Shown here one piece after another: positions 36,317 through 43,756 of a DNA stretch of 64,000 bases (its first letter is position 1; the number at the start of each line of letters is the position of its first letter). Origin of the DNA: VRUE01 sp963704545 (GTDB lineage Bacteria > Actinomycetota > Thermoleophilia > Solirubrobacterales > 70-9). Under the pieces are notes generated by a model that was given only the letters and a program-made list of their open reading frames with translations, did not search any database and was not told where the DNA came from. The stretch covers positions 1,860,001 to 1,924,000 of the forward strand of contig OY969915.1 of NCBI GenBank assembly GCA_963704545.1, in the 5' to 3' direction. A program made the translations under genes and the position numbers.

Positions 36317-37012
36317 TTGCGCAGGGTCCCTCCCATCGTCGGCGTCCTCGCCGTCTGCCTCTTCGGCATCGGCAGCGATGCGTCGACTCGCGGGCCGATC
36401 GAGATCCGCGGCGCCGCCTCCGGGTCCCATCTGCGGCTGACGGTGAGCGGCTCGCAGCTTCTCGTCGAAGGGCACATGGCTCCGGGCCGTCCGGTCGGCT
36501 GTCGCTTCACCCGGGGTCACAGCGCCGCCGCCTGTCCACTGGGCAGCGCATCGACGATCGTGATCGAGATGGGTCCGAGCGACGACAAGGTAGAGGTCCT
36601 GGACCCCCTCCCGGTCCCGCTGACCGCCTACCTCGGCGCCGGCTCTGACAAGCTGATCGGCAGCGCCGAGCCCGACACCTGCTACCCGCAGGGGACGCGG
36701 CGGAACCGCTGCATCGGCGGCGCCGGTGACGACGTCTGCATCTCCGCGCCCATCAACACTGACTGCGTCGGCGGTCCAGGTGACGACTACTGCCGGGTGC
36801 GCGACGGCAGCGACGGCTGCTGGGGCGGGGCGGGACGCGACGTCTGCGTCATGGGTGCCGGGCACGACGGCTGCCACGGCGAAGGCGGTGCCGACCGGCT
36901 CTACGGCGGCCCGGCCAGCGACCAGCTCTACGGCGGCAGGGGCTCCGACTACTGCGACGGCGGTCCCGGCATCGGATACTCACACACCTGCGAGGCCGGC
37001 CCCGGTCACTGA
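36317..37012 (+). CDS. Secreted Cys-rich RTX-like protein
   Basis: A 231-residue protein with a signal peptide (RRVPPIVGVLAVCLFGIG) and a C-terminal half of glycine/aspartate nonapeptide-like repeats: GGAGDDVC, GGPGDDYC, GGAGRDVC, GEGGADRLYGG, GGRGSDYCDGG. These match calcium-binding RTX turns, but many positions carry Cys, which is unusual because RTX domains normally lack Cys; disulfide-stapled repeats are possible. The start is TTG. Function unknown; cell-surface or extracellular calcium binding is inferred. Confidence 0.7.
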   Translation: MRRVPPIVGVLAVCLFGIGSDASTRGPIEIRGAASGSHLRLTVSGSQLLVEGHMAPGRPVGCRFTRGHSAAACPLGSASTIVIEMGPSDDKVEVLDPLPVPLTAYLGAGSDKLIGSAEPDTCYPQGTRRNRCIGGAGDDVCISAPINTDCVGGPGDDYCRVRDGSDGCWGGAGRDVCVMGAGHDGCHGEGGADRLYGGPASDQLYGGRGSDYCDGGPGIGYSHTCEAGPGH

Positions 37013-37028
37013 GCCGCCGATAGCGAGA

Positions 37029-37104
37029 GGATGGCGGACCCCCCTTCCCAAACACTCAAGCGAGGCTCCCGCCGAGCGTTTTGGGGAGGGGCGCCCGCCA
37101 TCCC
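37029..37104. repeat. Palindromic 3'-end repeat, copy E (degraded)
   Basis: The same centre as copies A-C, but the left arm has about three substitutions and a one-base deletion relative to the right arm. It begins 16 bp after the RTX-like gene stop. Unlike the other four, its orientation relative to the upstream gene is reversed. Confidence 0.8.
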
Positions 37105-37132
37105 ACCCCCCCGTCCTCTAGCGTCCCCTCAG

Positions 37133-37630
37133 ATGACCGCCATAGACGAGCTGTTCGCCAACAACGAGGAAATCGCTGCCTCCCTGCCCACCCGGCACCT
37201 CGACGTGCGGCCGAGCAGGCAGCTGGCGATCGTCACCTGCATGGACTCGCGGCTGGACGTGTTCTCCGCGCTCGGCCTGCGCGACGGTGAGGCACACGTG
37301 CTGCGTAACGCCGGCGGCGTCGTCAGCGACGACGTGATCCGCTCGCTGGCGGTTTCCCAGCGCCGTCTCGGCACACGCGAGGTGATGCTGATCCACCACA
37401 CCGACTGCGGCATGCAGCAGATCACCGACGACGGCTTTCGCGCCGAGCTACAGGAGGCGACCGGCCTCGCCCCGGGCTTCGCGATCGAGTCGTTCACCGA
37501 CGTTGAGGCGAACGTCCGCCAGTCGGTCCAGCGGGTTCGCCTCTCCCCTTTCCTGCTGCACCGAGATCAGGTGCGCGGCTTCGTCTACGACGTCGACAGC
37601 CACAGGCTGCGAGAGGTCGAGGCCGGCTGA
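37133..37630 (+). CDS. Beta-class carbonic anhydrase
   Basis: A 165-residue zinc enzyme interconverting CO2 and bicarbonate. Zinc/catalytic motifs: TCMDSRLD (Cys, Asp-Arg dyad) near residue 35, and HHTDCGM (His, Cys) near 88-94; RNAGGVVSDDVIRSLAVS is typical. It is short compared with plant-type enzymes, like the small actinobacterial beta-CAs. The start is the ATG of MTAIDELFANNEE; upstream in-frame sequence is repeat copy E. Confidence 0.9.
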   Translation: MTAIDELFANNEEIAASLPTRHLDVRPSRQLAIVTCMDSRLDVFSALGLRDGEAHVLRNAGGVVSDDVIRSLAVSQRRLGTREVMLIHHTDCGMQQITDDGFRAELQEATGLAPGFAIESFTDVEANVRQSVQRVRLSPFLLHRDQVRGFVYDVDSHRLREVEAG

Positions 37631-37641
37631 CGGCTCGCTGA

Positions 37642-39189
37642 CTACCCGCCGACCCGGTAGGCGACGATTTTCGCCACCTGCCCGGCCCCGGCCGCCACGC
37701 CGGCCGGGGCAACCAAGGTGTCGCCGTCGATCGACACGCCGGAGTTGCTCCCGGCGGGGAGCTTTTCGCGCCAGACCACCTGGCCGGAGTCTGCCGTGAA
37801 CGCCGACACCGTGCCTTCGTAGGTGGTGACGAAGACGAGGTCGTTGACCACCGTGGTGGCGCCGAATGCCGCACTGCCCAGTTCTTCGGACCACTTGACC
37901 TTGCCCGTGGCCGCATCGAGGGCGACGATTTCGCCCGTGGTCGGGCCCGGTTCCTGTTTTTCGGTGCCGGAGACGAGTTCCTGTGGGTTGTTGACCACCG
38001 GGACGAACACGGTGGAGCCGTCGGTCGACATCGGGGCGATCACACCGCCGAGCGCGCCCGGGTAGACCGTTGTCGACGTCTTCAACGTTTCACCCCGCAT
38101 CGCGAGCAGCCCGTCGTCGTCGTGGCCGTTGTGCTTGCCGACCTTCCGCTGCCAGATCACCTTGCCCGTTTCGCGGTCGGCGGCGAGCACTATCCCGGAC
38201 TTGCCGGCGGCCACCACGGCCTGCTTGCCGCCGACCTTCATCACGATCGGCGGACCCTGGAAGTCCCAGTCGTAGATGTCGTGTGGCGTCACCTGGTGGT
38301 ACCAGTCCATCTTGCCGGTCTTCGCGTCGAGCTTGATCAGCGAGTTGGTGTAGAGGTTGGGGCCCGGCCTGCTCGATCCGAAGGGGAACCTGGGGGCGCC
38401 GGGGAACGGCGCCGGATTGCCGGTGCCGAAGTACATCCCGCCTTTCTCGTCGAACGCGGGCGGGTACCACACACCGCCGCCGGAGTTGACACCTGGATTT
38501 CCCCAGAGATCTTTGGGCACGGTGTCGAAATGCCACTGTTTCCTACCGGTCTTCGCGTCCAGCGCCCAGAGGATCCCGACGCCGCCGCCCTGGTAGGACT
38601 CGGTGGCGTTGACGGGGACGGTCGAGACGTAGACCATCCCGTCCCGGTAGCCGGGAGCCATGTCGATGCCCTCGTGTTCGTTGCGCGGCAGGATGGTCGA
38701 CCAGAGCTGCTTGCCGGTCTTCTGGTCAAGGGCGAAGGCTTCGGTCGGCGTCGTTCCGAACACGCTACCGTCCGCCACGACGACCCCGTTGGGCCCGTAG
38801 GACGCCTGTTCGTAGGACCGCGTCCAGAGCACGTCGCCGGTATCCAGGCTGAGGGCCTGCACGTTGGAGGCGAGATCCTGGGAGTAGATGACTCCCTTGT
38901 CGATCACCGGGGTCGAGGCGTAGCTGCCGAAGGCGCTGACGCCCGGAATCGGGGCGGTCCAGGCCTGGGCGAGGCTGGTCACGTTGGAGCTGTCGATCGT
39001 CCCCTGCGCCTGCCGGGTGTTGGCCGCGTCGACGCCCGGGAACCCCGAGCCGGTGAGGTTCGCTTCTTCGCCGCCTCCACCGTCGGAAGACGAGCCGCAA
39101 CCGGCGAGCGCAAGGGCCGCGATCGCGGCTACAAGCAGCGCGAATCCCCTGGTTTTCGCCGCATTCGGCGCCCCCCGCCAACCAATCAT
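37642..39189 (-). CDS. PQQ-like beta-propeller lipoprotein
   Basis: A 515-residue exported protein. The N-terminus has a lipobox (LALAGC), so it is probably lipid-anchored. The rest is WD-like PQQ-propeller blades with repeated ALDxKTGKxxW motifs, resembling quinoprotein alcohol/glucose dehydrogenases (GHDDDGLLAMRG, WYPPAFDEKGG, YDWDFQGPPIV). Whether it binds PQQ cannot be seen; the adjacent-Cys pair of quinoprotein alcohol dehydrogenases is absent. It is convergent with the carbonic anhydrase gene. Confidence 0.82.
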   Translation of the reverse strand: MIGWRGAPNAAKTRGFALLVAAIAALALAGCGSSSDGGGGEEANLTGSGFPGVDAANTRQAQGTIDSSNVTSLAQAWTAPIPGVSAFGSYASTPVIDKGVIYSQDLASNVQALSLDTGDVLWTRSYEQASYGPNGVVVADGSVFGTTPTEAFALDQKTGKQLWSTILPRNEHEGIDMAPGYRDGMVYVSTVPVNATESYQGGGVGILWALDAKTGRKQWHFDTVPKDLWGNPGVNSGGGVWYPPAFDEKGGMYFGTGNPAPFPGAPRFPFGSSRPGPNLYTNSLIKLDAKTGKMDWYHQVTPHDIYDWDFQGPPIVMKVGGKQAVVAAGKSGIVLAADRETGKVIWQRKVGKHNGHDDDGLLAMRGETLKTSTTVYPGALGGVIAPMSTDGSTVFVPVVNNPQELVSGTEKQEPGPTTGEIVALDAATGKVKWSEELGSAAFGATTVVNDLVFVTTYEGTVSAFTADSGQVVWREKLPAGSNSGVSIDGDTLVAPAGVAAGAGQVAKIVAYRVGG

Positions 39190-39198
39190 GGCGCGACC

Positions 39199-40536
39199 CT
39201 ATGCGACCGGTTTGTGAGTGTCAAGTATTTCCCCCGAACCGGAGCTATGGACACCGGACAGGAGGGGTTGCAGAACGCGATTGGAGAGCAGTCCCAGCGC
39301 TCCCAGGTTGGCGAAGCCCGGTCCCTGGCTCAACCCGGCCAAGCCGGGGATGTGAAGGCGCGGCTGCATTCCCCGCATCTCGAGGAAGCGTCCCATCGAC
39401 ACTTCGGAGCCCGCCGGCTGGTCCCAGAGCCCGCCCACCCGGCGCTCTATCTCCTCCCGTGTCGCGGCGGGGAAGAGCGTGCGCAGCTGCGCGAGCAGGT
39501 CGAAGCCCGTGCAGTTGGCGACGTAGTCGTGCTCGCTCTGGAAAGCGCCTTCGGGAGACTCGCACTCGAGGCTTACCCCTCCCCCGTTCATGGCCTCGCC
39601 GACGTCGGTCACCCGGCCCAGGGCAAACTCGACCCGGTCGTCGTAGGCGATCTTCCCCAGGCTGGGCGGGTCGAAGACGCCGCGGTCGGAGTGCTTGACG
39701 AAGTCGCGGCGGGTCTGCAGGTCGAGCGACTCCCACTCGACCACGTCGGGATTCGAGAAGACGCGGTTCTCGAGGAAGCTCTCGCCGCGGCTCATCGGCA
39801 ATAGCGGCGTGTAGACGGTGAAGCGGCAGTCGGGCCGCAACTCGCGCAGGAACATCGTCGCGCTCAGCGCGCTCTCCCCGCCGCCGACGATCGCAACGTC
39901 GCAGCGCTCCCCCTCCGGGATGCGGGCGAACTCCTCACGCTTGCTGTCACAGTGGAAGACGCGGTCGACCACGGCGGGCTCGTGCGGAAAGGCGCGGTGG
40001 ATGCCGGGACCGGTGAGGACCAGGGCGCGACAGGTGTGGCGCGAGGTGCCACCGTCCTCTTCGGCTTCCACCACCCAGCGCTCGCCCCCCTCGTCGAGCG
40101 CCACCTGGGAGACCCGGGCGCGCAGGTGCTCGATCCCCGTGGTCGCGCGTGAGAGCACCCAGGTCAGGTACTCGCCGTAGTCGCGGTGGCGCACCTGGGG
40201 CGAGCCGGCGTCGACCCAGCGGGCGTAGCGGCGCCTACTGATCATGTACTGCTGCCAGGTGAACTGGGCCATCGCCGCGTCTATCGCCTCGCCGGCCTCG
40301 CCGAACTCCACGTGACTGCGATAGGGGAAGCCGACGTCCTTGATCGGGGTCACGGCCAGCGGCTCCTCGCCCGAGGTCATCCCGTTGCGCCCCTTCCAGG
40401 ATGCGGCGACCTCCGTCCCCTCGATCACCTTGACCGAGAGCCGGGTCAGCCCCAGCGTGTTGACCACGTGGACCTTGGTCGCGATCCCGGCGGCCTTGGC
40501 TCCGGCACCGACGATGATCAGATCGTGGTCAGACAC
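39199..40536 (-). CDS. FAD-dependent N-monooxygenase-like protein (SidA/IucD family)
   Basis: A 445-residue flavoprotein. It has an FAD-binding GxGxxG-type start (LIIVGAGAKAAGIA), an NADPH site CDVAIVGGGESALSA in the middle and NCTGFDLLAQL near the C-terminus, as in lysine/ornithine N-hydroxylases. Hydroxylation of an amine or amino group is the family reaction; the substrate is unknown. It is the last gene of the minus-strand set with pabAB, a mutase and P450, so N-oxidation of an aryl amine product is a plausible role. Confidence 0.8.
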   Translation of the reverse strand: MSDHDLIIVGAGAKAAGIATKVHVVNTLGLTRLSVKVIEGTEVAASWKGRNGMTSGEEPLAVTPIKDVGFPYRSHVEFGEAGEAIDAAMAQFTWQQYMISRRRYARWVDAGSPQVRHRDYGEYLTWVLSRATTGIEHLRARVSQVALDEGGERWVVEAEEDGGTSRHTCRALVLTGPGIHRAFPHEPAVVDRVFHCDSKREEFARIPEGERCDVAIVGGGESALSATMFLRELRPDCRFTVYTPLLPMSRGESFLENRVFSNPDVVEWESLDLQTRRDFVKHSDRGVFDPPSLGKIAYDDRVEFALGRVTDVGEAMNGGGVSLECESPEGAFQSEHDYVANCTGFDLLAQLRTLFPAATREEIERRVGGLWDQPAGSEVSMGRFLEMRGMQPRLHIPGLAGLSQGPGFANLGALGLLSNRVLQPLLSGVHSSGSGEILDTHKPVA

Positions 40537-40596
40537 CGCAGCCCCTCCAGGTGCAACGTTTTACGGCTCTGAGAGCGCCACAGCGCGTTGCACTTG

Positions 40597-41901
40597 TCAT
40601 GCGTAGGCGGGAGTTCGGGGCTTGGCGACGACGAGGCCGTGCTGAGCCGGGCTGAAGGCGATCGCGGCGCGGGAGATCCGCTCCGAGCCCGAGTCGACCG
40701 GTTCCAACTCGACTTCCTCGAGCACGGTGCGGACCACGCGCTTCATCTCCTGTTCGGCGTAGCTGGCGGCGAGGCAGCGCCGGGCGCCGCCGCCGAAGGG
40801 AATCCAGGTCGGCACGGCGGCGCGGCGCTCGAGGAACCGCTCGGGGACGAAGCTGCCCGGGTCCTCGTAGATCTCCGCGCTGTTGTGGACCAGGTAGACG
40901 CACGGGGCCACCAGCGTGTCCGCAGGGAGGTCGTAGCCGCCCAGGGTCGCCGGCCGCAGCAGGCGTCGCACGACGACCGAGACCGGTGGGCGCAGGCGCA
41001 GGGTCTCCTTGATCACCGCATCCAGGTAGGCATCCCCCTCGCCGGCGAGCAATTCCTCCTGTAGGCGCTCCAGCTTCTCGGGGTGGCGCAGCAGCCGCTC
41101 GAAGACCCAGGCGAGCGAGCTCGAGGTGGGGCCGTCGGTGAGCAGGGTGAGCAGTTCGTCGCGCAGCTCCTTCTCGCTCAGCGGCGAGCCGTCCTCGTTG
41201 CGGGCCTCGATCAGGATCGAGACCGCGTCCTTGCGACCGTCCTCGCCTTCGGCGCGCCGGCGGCGCACCTCGGCCAGCACCTCCTCCTCGACCGGATCCA
41301 TCGCCTGCCGCCAGCCGCGGCTGCGTTCGAGCCAGCCCGGGCCGAAGAGGGCGAGCTTGCGCAGGCGGCCTTCGTCGTTGACCGCGTCGGTCAGGTTCGT
41401 GAGCAGGGTCCGCAGGTGGTCCAGGCGGCCCTGGTCATCGCCGAAGACGGCCCGCATCACGACCTCCTGCGTGAGCGCCTGCATGCGCGGCCAGAGCCTG
41501 AACGGCTCGCCGACCGGCCAGGCGCGCACTTCGCGCCGGGCCAGCTCGGTCATCACCTCGGCGTCCTCGCGCATGCGGTCGCCGTGGAAGCGGGGAAGCA
41601 TCATCTTGCGGCGGGCCATGTGCTCTGGCTCCTCGCTCAGCATCACCGAGTGTGCCCCCAGCACCGGCCTCAGGGCGAGGTTCGGCACCCCCACCCCGAG
41701 GTCGTCGGTGTCGGCCGAGAAGACCCGTTTGACGTCCTCGGGGTCGGAGAGGAGGACCCAGGTGCCGAGGTGGCGGAGGCGCAGCGTGAACGTGGCCCCG
41801 TAGCGCGCCCGGCACTGCTCGAGAAAGGGCAGCGGCTCGCGCGACCAGCGCCTCGACTGCAGCAACCGGGGAAGACGGGGGCCGGGCGGCAGAGCACTCA
41901 T
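40597..41901 (-). CDS. Cytochrome P450
   Basis: A 434-residue soluble P450. The heme-binding loop is PFGGGARRCLAA with Cys376; ExxR is KETLRLRPP. The I-helix oxygen-activation motif reads LLTDGPTSSS: Thr is kept, but the usual acidic residue before it is Pro, which may alter proton delivery. No membrane anchor. It overlaps the chorismate-mutase-like gene in an ATGA quartet. Redox partners are not in the window. Confidence 0.92.
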   Translation of the reverse strand: MSALPPGPRLPRLLQSRRWSREPLPFLEQCRARYGATFTLRLRHLGTWVLLSDPEDVKRVFSADTDDLGVGVPNLALRPVLGAHSVMLSEEPEHMARRKMMLPRFHGDRMREDAEVMTELARREVRAWPVGEPFRLWPRMQALTQEVVMRAVFGDDQGRLDHLRTLLTNLTDAVNDEGRLRKLALFGPGWLERSRGWRQAMDPVEEEVLAEVRRRRAEGEDGRKDAVSILIEARNEDGSPLSEKELRDELLTLLTDGPTSSSLAWVFERLLRHPEKLERLQEELLAGEGDAYLDAVIKETLRLRPPVSVVVRRLLRPATLGGYDLPADTLVAPCVYLVHNSAEIYEDPGSFVPERFLERRAAVPTWIPFGGGARRCLAASYAEQEMKRVVRTVLEEVELEPVDSGSERISRAAIAFSPAQHGLVVAKPRTPAYA

Positions 41902-42209
41902 GCCTCGCTCCCATCCGTCGCTACGGCGGCTCCCTCCATCAGCTCGTCCTCGAGCTTGCAGGTGGCGCCGATCAAGAGCTCGAAAAGGTCGCCGGTGAAA
42001 TCGGACGGCAGGTTGGCATCGGCACCACGGGCGAGGTAGCGCGCCCGCACCTCGGCGACGCGCTCGGGCTGCATCATCGGAATCCCGTGCGCGGCCTTGT
42101 ACTCGGCGACTTCGCGGCAGATCTGGAAGCGCTCGCCCAGCAGGCGGGCGATCTCCTCGTCGATCGGGTCGAGCCGCTCGCGGAACCCTCCGAGCCCGTT
42201 TTCGCTCAT
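41898..42209 (-). CDS. Chorismate-mutase-fold protein (possibly aminodeoxychorismate mutase)
   Basis: A 103-residue AroQ-fold protein. Residues seen include RLDPIDEEIARLLGERFQICREVAEYK and a PMMQPERV segment after the first long helix, then CKLEDELM. The PMMQP-RV signature recalls 4-amino-4-deoxychorismate mutases of the p-aminophenylalanine pathway (PapB/CmlD type) more than housekeeping chorismate mutases. With pabAB in the same operon, rearrangement of aminodeoxychorismate to aminodeoxyprephenate is the likely reaction. A PapC-like dehydrogenase is not seen here. Confidence 0.8.
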   Translation of the reverse strand: MSENGLGGFRERLDPIDEEIARLLGERFQICREVAEYKAAHGIPMMQPERVAEVRARYLARGADANLPSDFTGDLFELLIGATCKLEDELMEGAAVATDGSEA

Positions 42210-42267
42210 CGCCCGCCCTTCCGGTGCGGTTTATGTCCGAATAGGTGGCAAAAGTCGCACCGGAAGC

Positions 42268-43236
42268 TCATTGCGCGTCTCCTCCGAGCAGGCCGGTGGC
42301 GAAGGCGTGGCTGCAGGCGGCGAGGGTGTCGAGCGCGTAGCCGCCCTCCTGGACCACGCAGACGGGCAGTCCCGAGGCGGCGAGCAGGCCGCCGATCTCG
42401 GTGAAGATCTCGGGCGAGAAGCCCCAGGAGCCGTGCGGGTCGCCGGCGACGATGTCGTAGCCGAGCGAGACGACGATCGCCCGCGAGGAGCCGGCGAGGG
42501 CGTCGATCGACGCCGCGAGGGCATCGAGGTACTCGCCGGCGTCGGGGCTGCCCTCGAACTCGACCACGTGTTCGCGCTCGCTGCTCGGCGTCACCGTCAG
42601 CTCAGCGACGTTGGTCACCGGCGAGGCGTGCAGCGAGTACAGGCTCGCGTCGGTCATCGTCTCGACGATCGCCGCGGTGCCGTTCGGGTAGTGCAGGTCG
42701 ATGTCGAGGATGCCGACCGGGCTGACCCCGCGATCGCGCAGCGCCTGGACCGCGGCCGCGGCGGTGTTGAGGTAGCAGTAGCCGGCGAACCAGGCCGGTC
42801 CGGCATGGTGGCCCGGCGGCCGGCAGAGGGCGTAGGTGAAGCGGGAGCCTTCGGCAAGCCGCTCGGCCGCGGTGATCGCCGTGCGCACCCCCTCGCGCGC
42901 GGCGCTGACCAGGCCGGAGCTGACCGGGATGTCGGGCGGCAGCCCGGGAGGGGTCAGCTCCGGCATCACCACCGGCTCCTCGGACACCTCCCCCAGCGCC
43001 TCGAGGTACTCGGGGTCGTGCAGCACGCTGAGCGTCTGCTCGACGTCTTCGCCGTCGGCATCGGCCTCGACCGAGCGCACGCCCGCGTGACGAAGCAGGC
43101 CGCTGCGCAGCTCCGCCATGCGGCGGTTGTCGTCGACGCCGGGCAGGATGCGACCGCCTTCGAGGATCCAGTGGGCGCTGTCGGCGTCGCCGTCGCCGCT
43201 GCGTTGCTCGACCATCAACAGCTCCGCGACCGTCAC
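42268..43236 (-). CDS. Histone-deacetylase-family amidohydrolase
   Basis: A 322-residue arginase/deacetylase-fold zinc enzyme. Active-site motifs: CRPPGHHAGP (His143-His144), LDIDLHYPNGT (Asp180 and His182 as zinc ligands; Tyr where most members have a second His) and SLGYDIVAGDPHG. Bacterial members deacetylate acetylpolyamines or other N-acyl groups. The start is GTG, overlapping the GNAT gene stop as GTGA. Acetyltransferase and deacetylase encoded side by side suggests protection/deprotection of an amine in the pathway. Confidence 0.85.
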   Translation of the reverse strand: MTVAELLMVEQRSGDGDADSAHWILEGGRILPGVDDNRRMAELRSGLLRHAGVRSVEADADGEDVEQTLSVLHDPEYLEALGEVSEEPVVMPELTPPGLPPDIPVSSGLVSAAREGVRTAITAAERLAEGSRFTYALCRPPGHHAGPAWFAGYCYLNTAAAAVQALRDRGVSPVGILDIDLHYPNGTAAIVETMTDASLYSLHASPVTNVAELTVTPSSEREHVVEFEGSPDAGEYLDALAASIDALAGSSRAIVVSLGYDIVAGDPHGSWGFSPEIFTEIGGLLAASGLPVCVVQEGGYALDTLAACSHAFATGLLGGDAQ

Positions 43237-43751
43237 AGCTTCCTCCGCATGCGCGGGCCGAGATGCTCGAAGCCGTTGGCCCGGTAGAAGGCCTCGGTGG
43301 CGCCGATCCGGGCGAAGCTCTCGCGCGGCAACCCGACCTCCAGGCGCCTGGCCCCTTCCCGGCGAGCGACGTCGCAGAAGGCCTCGATCAGGTCGTGGCC
43401 GATCGCCCGGCTGCGCCACTCCGGATGCACCCAGAGGTCCTGGATCGTGCCGTAGCGGCCGGGAACGTGGATCGCGTGCTGCCAGCTGGCGGCGAGGACC
43501 CCGACGATCGTCCCTCCGTCCTCGCCCCCTGCCTCCGCCACCAGCAGGGCACCCACCCCCCGATCCCTGGCAAGCTCGCGCGTGGCCTCCTCCAGCTCGG
43601 CCGCGGAAGGGCCTTTCCCGCTCAGCTCGACCAGCAGCTCCGCCACGGCAGCGGCGACCGCCGGGGCGTCCTGAGCCGAGGCCTCGCGCACGCGCCAGCT
43701 GGAGCCGGCGTCGTGCGCGGCTTCGGCCTCGGTGGGGGTCGCCCCGTTCAT
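43233..43751 (-). CDS. GNAT-family acetyltransferase
   Basis: A 172-residue GNAT. The acetyl-CoA motif is somewhat degenerate: DLWVHPEWRSRAIGHDLIEAF (RSRAIG instead of RxxGxG/A). The C-terminal FYRANGFEHLGPRMRRKL is normal. It lies 5 bp after pabAB and its stop overlaps the deacetylase-like gene. Substrate unknown; acylation of an amino group made by the operon is inferred. Confidence 0.83.
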   Translation of the reverse strand: MNGATPTEAEAAHDAGSSWRVREASAQDAPAVAAAVAELLVELSGKGPSAAELEEATRELARDRGVGALLVAEAGGEDGGTIVGVLAASWQHAIHVPGRYGTIQDLWVHPEWRSRAIGHDLIEAFCDVARREGARRLEVGLPRESFARIGATEAFYRANGFEHLGPRMRRKL

Positions 43752-43756
43752 GCGAC

